Shown here one piece after another: positions 60,382 through 64,000 of a DNA stretch of 64,000 bases (position 1 is the first letter of the stretch; each line of letters opens with the position of its first letter). The position numbers were made by a program, and so were the translations under genes. Source of the DNA: Deinandra increscens subsp. villosa (lineage: Eukaryota > Streptophyta > Magnoliopsida > Asterales > Asteraceae); the NCBI GenBank assembly GCA_039602395.1, contig JBCNJP010000027.1, positions 34,171,841 through 34,235,840 of the forward strand, read 5' to 3'. The notes under the pieces were generated by a model, which saw nothing but the letters and a program-made list of their open reading frames with translations, ran no database searches and was not told where the DNA came from.

Positions 60382-60881
60382 NNNNNNNNNNNNNNNNNNN
60401 NNNNNNNNNNNNNNNNNNNNNNNNNNNNNNNNNNNNNNNNNNNNNNNNNNNNNNNNNNNNNNNNNNNNNNNNNNNNNNNNNNNNNNNNNNNNNNNNNNNN
60501 NNNNNNNNNNNNNNNNNNNNNNNNNNNNNNNNNNNNNNNNNNNNNNNNNNNNNNNNNNNNNNNNNNNNNNNNNNNNNNNNNNNNNNNNNNNNNNNNNNNN
60601 NNNNNNNNNNNNNNNNNNNNNNNNNNNNNNNNNNNNNNNNNNNNNNNNNNNNNNNNNNNNNNNNNNNNNNNNNNNNNNNNNNNNNNNNNNNNNNNNNNNN
60701 NNNNNNNNNNNNNNNNNNNNNNNNNNNNNNNNNNNNNNNNNNNNNNNNNNNNNNNNNNNNNNNNNNNNNNNNNNNNNNNNNNNNNNNNNNNNNNNNNNNN
60801 NNNNNNNNNNNNNNNNNNNNNNNNNNNNNNNNNNNNNNNNNNNNNNNNNNNNNNNNNNNNNNNNNNNNNNNNNNNNNNNNN
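60382..60881. other. Assembly gap (500 N)
   Basis: Placeholder gap; the frames spanning it are artefacts. Confidence 0.98.
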
Positions 60882-61069
60882 CGTGATTTTGAAAATATAT
60901 GGTTGGGATTGGATTGGAAGACATTCAAAGTATACAATATATTCATACTGATTACTAATTTTGAGTTTTTACATCTATAATTTTGTTATTTATGAAACAC
61001 AAATTTTTCAATTGACAAAAAGTGAGTTACTATCACAAATTTATAATTGTAAGTTTCTAACGGATTCAT

Positions 61070-61190
61070 TATTTTTTTTTTTAACGGCTAATTTTTTTAT
61101 TCCACCAATTTAACACCATTGCCAAGGTTTGAACCTTGGTCTCCACCAAAGAGACTTTGTCTCTTACCATTGGGGTACAACCCCAATGGC
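61070..61190 (-). mobile_element. tRNA-derived SINE with 11-bp target duplication
   Basis: The minus strand starts GCCATTGGGGTTGTACCCCAA, has A-box-like CAATGGTAAGAGAC and B-box-like GGTTCAAACC, and ends in a poly(A) tail after TTAGCCGTTA. AACGGATTCAT is repeated at 61059-61069 and 61191-61201. The intact duplication and tail suggest a fairly young copy. Confidence 0.87.
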
Positions 61191-61201
61191 AACGGATTCA
61201 T

Positions 61202-63100
61202 AATTATTATTATTTTTTTGTTCAAACATTCAAGTTTCATACTCGTTTTCATTTTGATTTAAATCACTAATTTGGCATATTCTACCTCCAACTTTGTTAT
61301 ATTGCATGTGGATTACTTGATCTTTGACTCTTAAAGTTTATGAACTTGTAGTTATTTAACGGGTATGAGTCAAGACCCGAATACCCTTAAACTCTGTGGG
61401 TCTAGACCCGGCTAAACCCTGTAAATAAAAGTACGAGTACGGGTTTACTTTATTGATTTAAACGGGTACGAGTTTGGTACGGATCAGGTACGGATATGAC
61501 GGGTAAAACTCATTTGCACACCCCTAGTTGGGACACAAACGAAAACAAACACGAAACAAATACAAATTGTGAAGTTGCTCGATCGAAATATAAAGAATAC
61601 AAAACTAGATTTCTCAATTACTAAATTGGTGCTATCTAATTACAATATATGGACGTGGCATATTAATAGCCCATTTTGACCGACCTTGTTGACCGACTTA
61701 TACATACAAAACTCATCGACCTACACCTACTCTTTAGAGTCCAATTCTAACCTAACTTACGGTAACATAGAATAATTATTTATAACTAATAATTAATATC
61801 AAATCAAGATTAATCCATCAATTGATAGGGTTGAAAAAATAATAAAGTTGTAACTTGTAAATAGATTAATAACATTGGTGGGATGTAAAAAAACTAAGTT
61901 ATACATTTTAAAAATGGGTTAATGAGTCTACATGTTTAACTAAATGGTAAATACTGATTGACGGGGTTAAGGGTAATAATAAAGAAAATCACATATTAAG
62001 TGTATCCTTTCTTTTAATTTCAATCTTATTGTTTACGGTAGCAACTGACGTTTGATTCGTGCAATGTAATGCAATTGGAATTGAACAATTTTTCTTTTAA
62101 AGTTGTGTTTAGTTGGGTTATGGACAAATTTAAATTAGAATGAATTACTTTAATCAATAAAATTTGAGGCCATGTAAAAATTTCCTTTGATAATAAATAA
62201 TTTCTAAAGAATATTGAAATAGTATTAAATTCCATTAATTAAAGGATTTCATTGCATTTCAAATTCCTTTGTTACCCAACTAAGCAAAACTTTAAAAGAA
62301 AAACTTTGAAATTCCAATTCCATTACATATCATGAACCAAACGCCCCTAAATCACCACACCTGTATCTTACACATTTATATTGATAACCTTTATAATCAC
62401 AAAGTTACAAATTTATATTAAAATATATTATTGATTTATGTTTTACAAGTTTAAAGCATTACAATTACAATCTATACAAAATCAAACTTATTTTGCTACA
62501 ACACCTTTATTTTTCTTCTTCTTATTATTATTATTATTTTTAAAAATTTTACTTTATATTTTCTATTTAAGCACAACGAGTTTAGTATAAGAGTTAGTGA
62601 TGTAACGGATACACTTGTATAACAATATAACATAACTTCTAGGTTCTATGCTTAATACTTTAAGCGTTCAATTTCTAATTTTAACGTTGTTACGTAGTCT
62701 TTGTATTCGTGCTTAATTTATGATAATTTATTTTTGTGTAACATCAAAGTTTGGTCTATAATTTTAACGTCGTTACATAGTAGTTTTGTATTTACATTTT
62801 ATTTACGATAATTTATTCTTTTTAACATCATCACGCAGTCACTTTATATTTATATTTTTCTAACGTTATGTTACAACGATACAATAATTGTTTTGTATAC
62901 CAGCGAGATCCAGCGTCCCCACTTGAATAGTAGAATCTTGTTTGAAGTAAAAAATCAAGATTTCCACCGACACTGAAATTGTTGAGAATTGTGTGAAAAG
63001 AGTCTATATCCCCACCCGGAACAGGGATTTATGAAACCGATTAAAGATAAAGAAACCCTAATTTTTAAATCCCCAAATGTGCCCCACCACTTTCAACGCC
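61202..63100. other. Intergenic spacer upstream of the epimerase gene
   Basis: AT-rich. About 61390-61530 is a repeat fragment ending TTGCACACCCCTAG, the same end motif as the element at 1960-2659. About 62170-62350 holds a CATTTCAAATTCC...ACCAAACGCCCC element end. No gene. Confidence 0.5.
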
Positions 63101-63104
63101 ACCA

Positions 63105-63114
63105 CTATATATAT
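63105..63114 (+). promoter_or_regulatory. TATA box of the epimerase gene
   Basis: CTATATATATC lies about 285 bp upstream of the ATG at 63394 and is followed by a C-rich leader with an ATT triplet repeat (63181-63198). Confidence 0.6.
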
Positions 63115-63393
63115 CAGACGGACTTCATCACGTCAACCCCACCTCTTCCTTCCTTCTTGTTTATCAACAATCAATCAACATATTATTATTATTATTATCA
63201 TAACAACTCTCCACCCTTCTGTCAAAAACCAACATCCCTCCCCCCTTCTTCTGATCCTTTCAATTCTGCATTAAACCCTTCTTCTTTTTTATACTATACA
63301 ACGAACGTGTTGGAGAGAGAATTACTCGCCTTCAGTCGCTTTCGGTTTCTTGAATTGAATTGAATTCTAGCAGCGGTTTTTATTTCAACTCCG

Positions 63394-63585
63394 ATGGGGC
63401 CGCCTCCTCAGTGCGTATTGGTCACCGGTGGTGCTGGTTATATCGGCAGCCATACTGTTCTGCAGCTCTTACTTGAAGGTTACAAGACGGTGGTCGTTGA
63501 TAATTTTGATAATTCGTCTCAAGTTGCTATCAATCGAGTTCAGAAACTCGCCGGTGATTATGGCCGTAACCTCTCTTTTCACGAG
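63394..63585 (+). CDS. UGE: UDP-glucose 4-epimerase, first exon only
   Basis: Sixty-four codons before a donor at 63586; the rest lies beyond the window. The enzyme interconverts UDP-glucose and UDP-galactose with bound NAD, supplying galactose for cell-wall polymers and galactolipids. The exon carries the NAD-binding TGGAGYIGSH (residues 11-20) and VVDNFDNSS, where Asp36 should bind the adenine ribose. It ends LSFHE, where plant epimerases continue VDLRD. It is closer to the Arabidopsis UGE2/4/5 group (GGAGYIGSHTVLQLL) than to UGE1/3. Open reading continues past the donor for about 14 codons only. Confidence 0.93.
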
Positions 63586-64000
63586 GTTATACTTGTCTCC
63601 GCCCTCGTTTCCCAAAATTTTCAATTTTAATTTAGATGATAACTCTGATCTTTAGTTACAATCAGTTACAATCGACTGGATAACGGAATTGAAGTTCAAG
63701 CCTCTTAATTTTGATTGATTTTTTGTTCTGAAAACTCAATTCAATTGATTAGATATGCTTAATTTAGGAACAATTCATTTGTTTTGGATTTTTTTGCCAA
63801 ATTAAAAGGTACATACGTGTTAAGTAGTTTAAATAAATGGGTATGTATGTGCATTATGTGGCTTAAAAACTTTGAGTGTTTGATACAATCACTTCAATTG
63901 TTAGGCTAAAAGCTTAATTTAGCGTCTTTCCAATTGTGACTTAAAAGTATGGTAAATTTATTTATTTATTTGTTTATTTGTTGTTTTTTATGCTTACATG
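63586..64000 (+). other. Start of intron 1 of the epimerase gene
   Basis: AT- and T-rich sequence with no second exon in the window; the intron is longer than 415 bp. Confidence 0.75.

Overview
The window is plant nuclear DNA. It is AT-rich, genes are split by GT-AG introns, and intergenic space is packed with LTR retrotransposons, TRIM, MITE and SINE copies. The protein families (plant nucleoside diphosphate kinase III, plant UDP-glucose 4-epimerase, a secreted defensin-like peptide) point to a eudicot. The repeat style suggests Asteraceae, but that is only an inference. Three runs of exactly 500 N (5547-6046, 33364-33863, 60382-60881) are scaffold gaps of unknown true size.

Layout. 1-3.6 kb: intergenic DNA with two small inverted-repeat elements. 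3.7-23 kb: a retrotransposon nest. A 397-bp TRIM (ends 7290 and 20380) is split by a 3.39-kb probable solo LTR (7678-20366), which is itself split by a 9.3-kb non-coding LARD-type element (9794-19090) with two equal 3148-bp LTRs. Each layer has its own 5-bp target-site duplication, so the order of insertion can be read directly. A dead Ty1/copia pol fragment follows (about 21975-22888). 24.0-24.5 kb: an 84-residue defensin-like secreted peptide gene with one intron. 26.5-40.1 kb: two five-exon paralogues of a large charged nuclear-type protein, arranged head to head as an inverted duplication (1139 aa on the minus strand, 1148 aa on the plus strand). 43.1-46.6 kb: a complete seven-exon organellar nucleoside diphosphate kinase gene. 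47.5-47.7 kb: two identical tRNA-Ala(CGC) genes in tandem. 47.9-53.4 kb: a twelve-exon gene for a 564-aa probable plastid protein with PPR-like helices, a zinc ribbon, a membrane-like segment and a coiled coil. 53.4-63.1 kb: intergenic DNA with SINEs, MITEs, an LTR fragment and a large hairpin. 63.4 kb to the end: first exon of a UDP-glucose 4-epimerase gene that runs off the window.

The genes do not form one pathway. They are ordinary single plant genes with repeats between them. The best leads are the nested elements, above all the non-coding LARD with an internal dimeric tandem array and a cluster of short AGC-loop hairpins near one end of each LTR. Others are the defensin-like gene whose intron is bounded by a 12-bp direct repeat, the reading-frame-preserving inverted gene pair, and a gene with two apparent GC-AG introns. 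All splice sites were placed by reading frame and family conservation by eye; no transcript data or searches were available.
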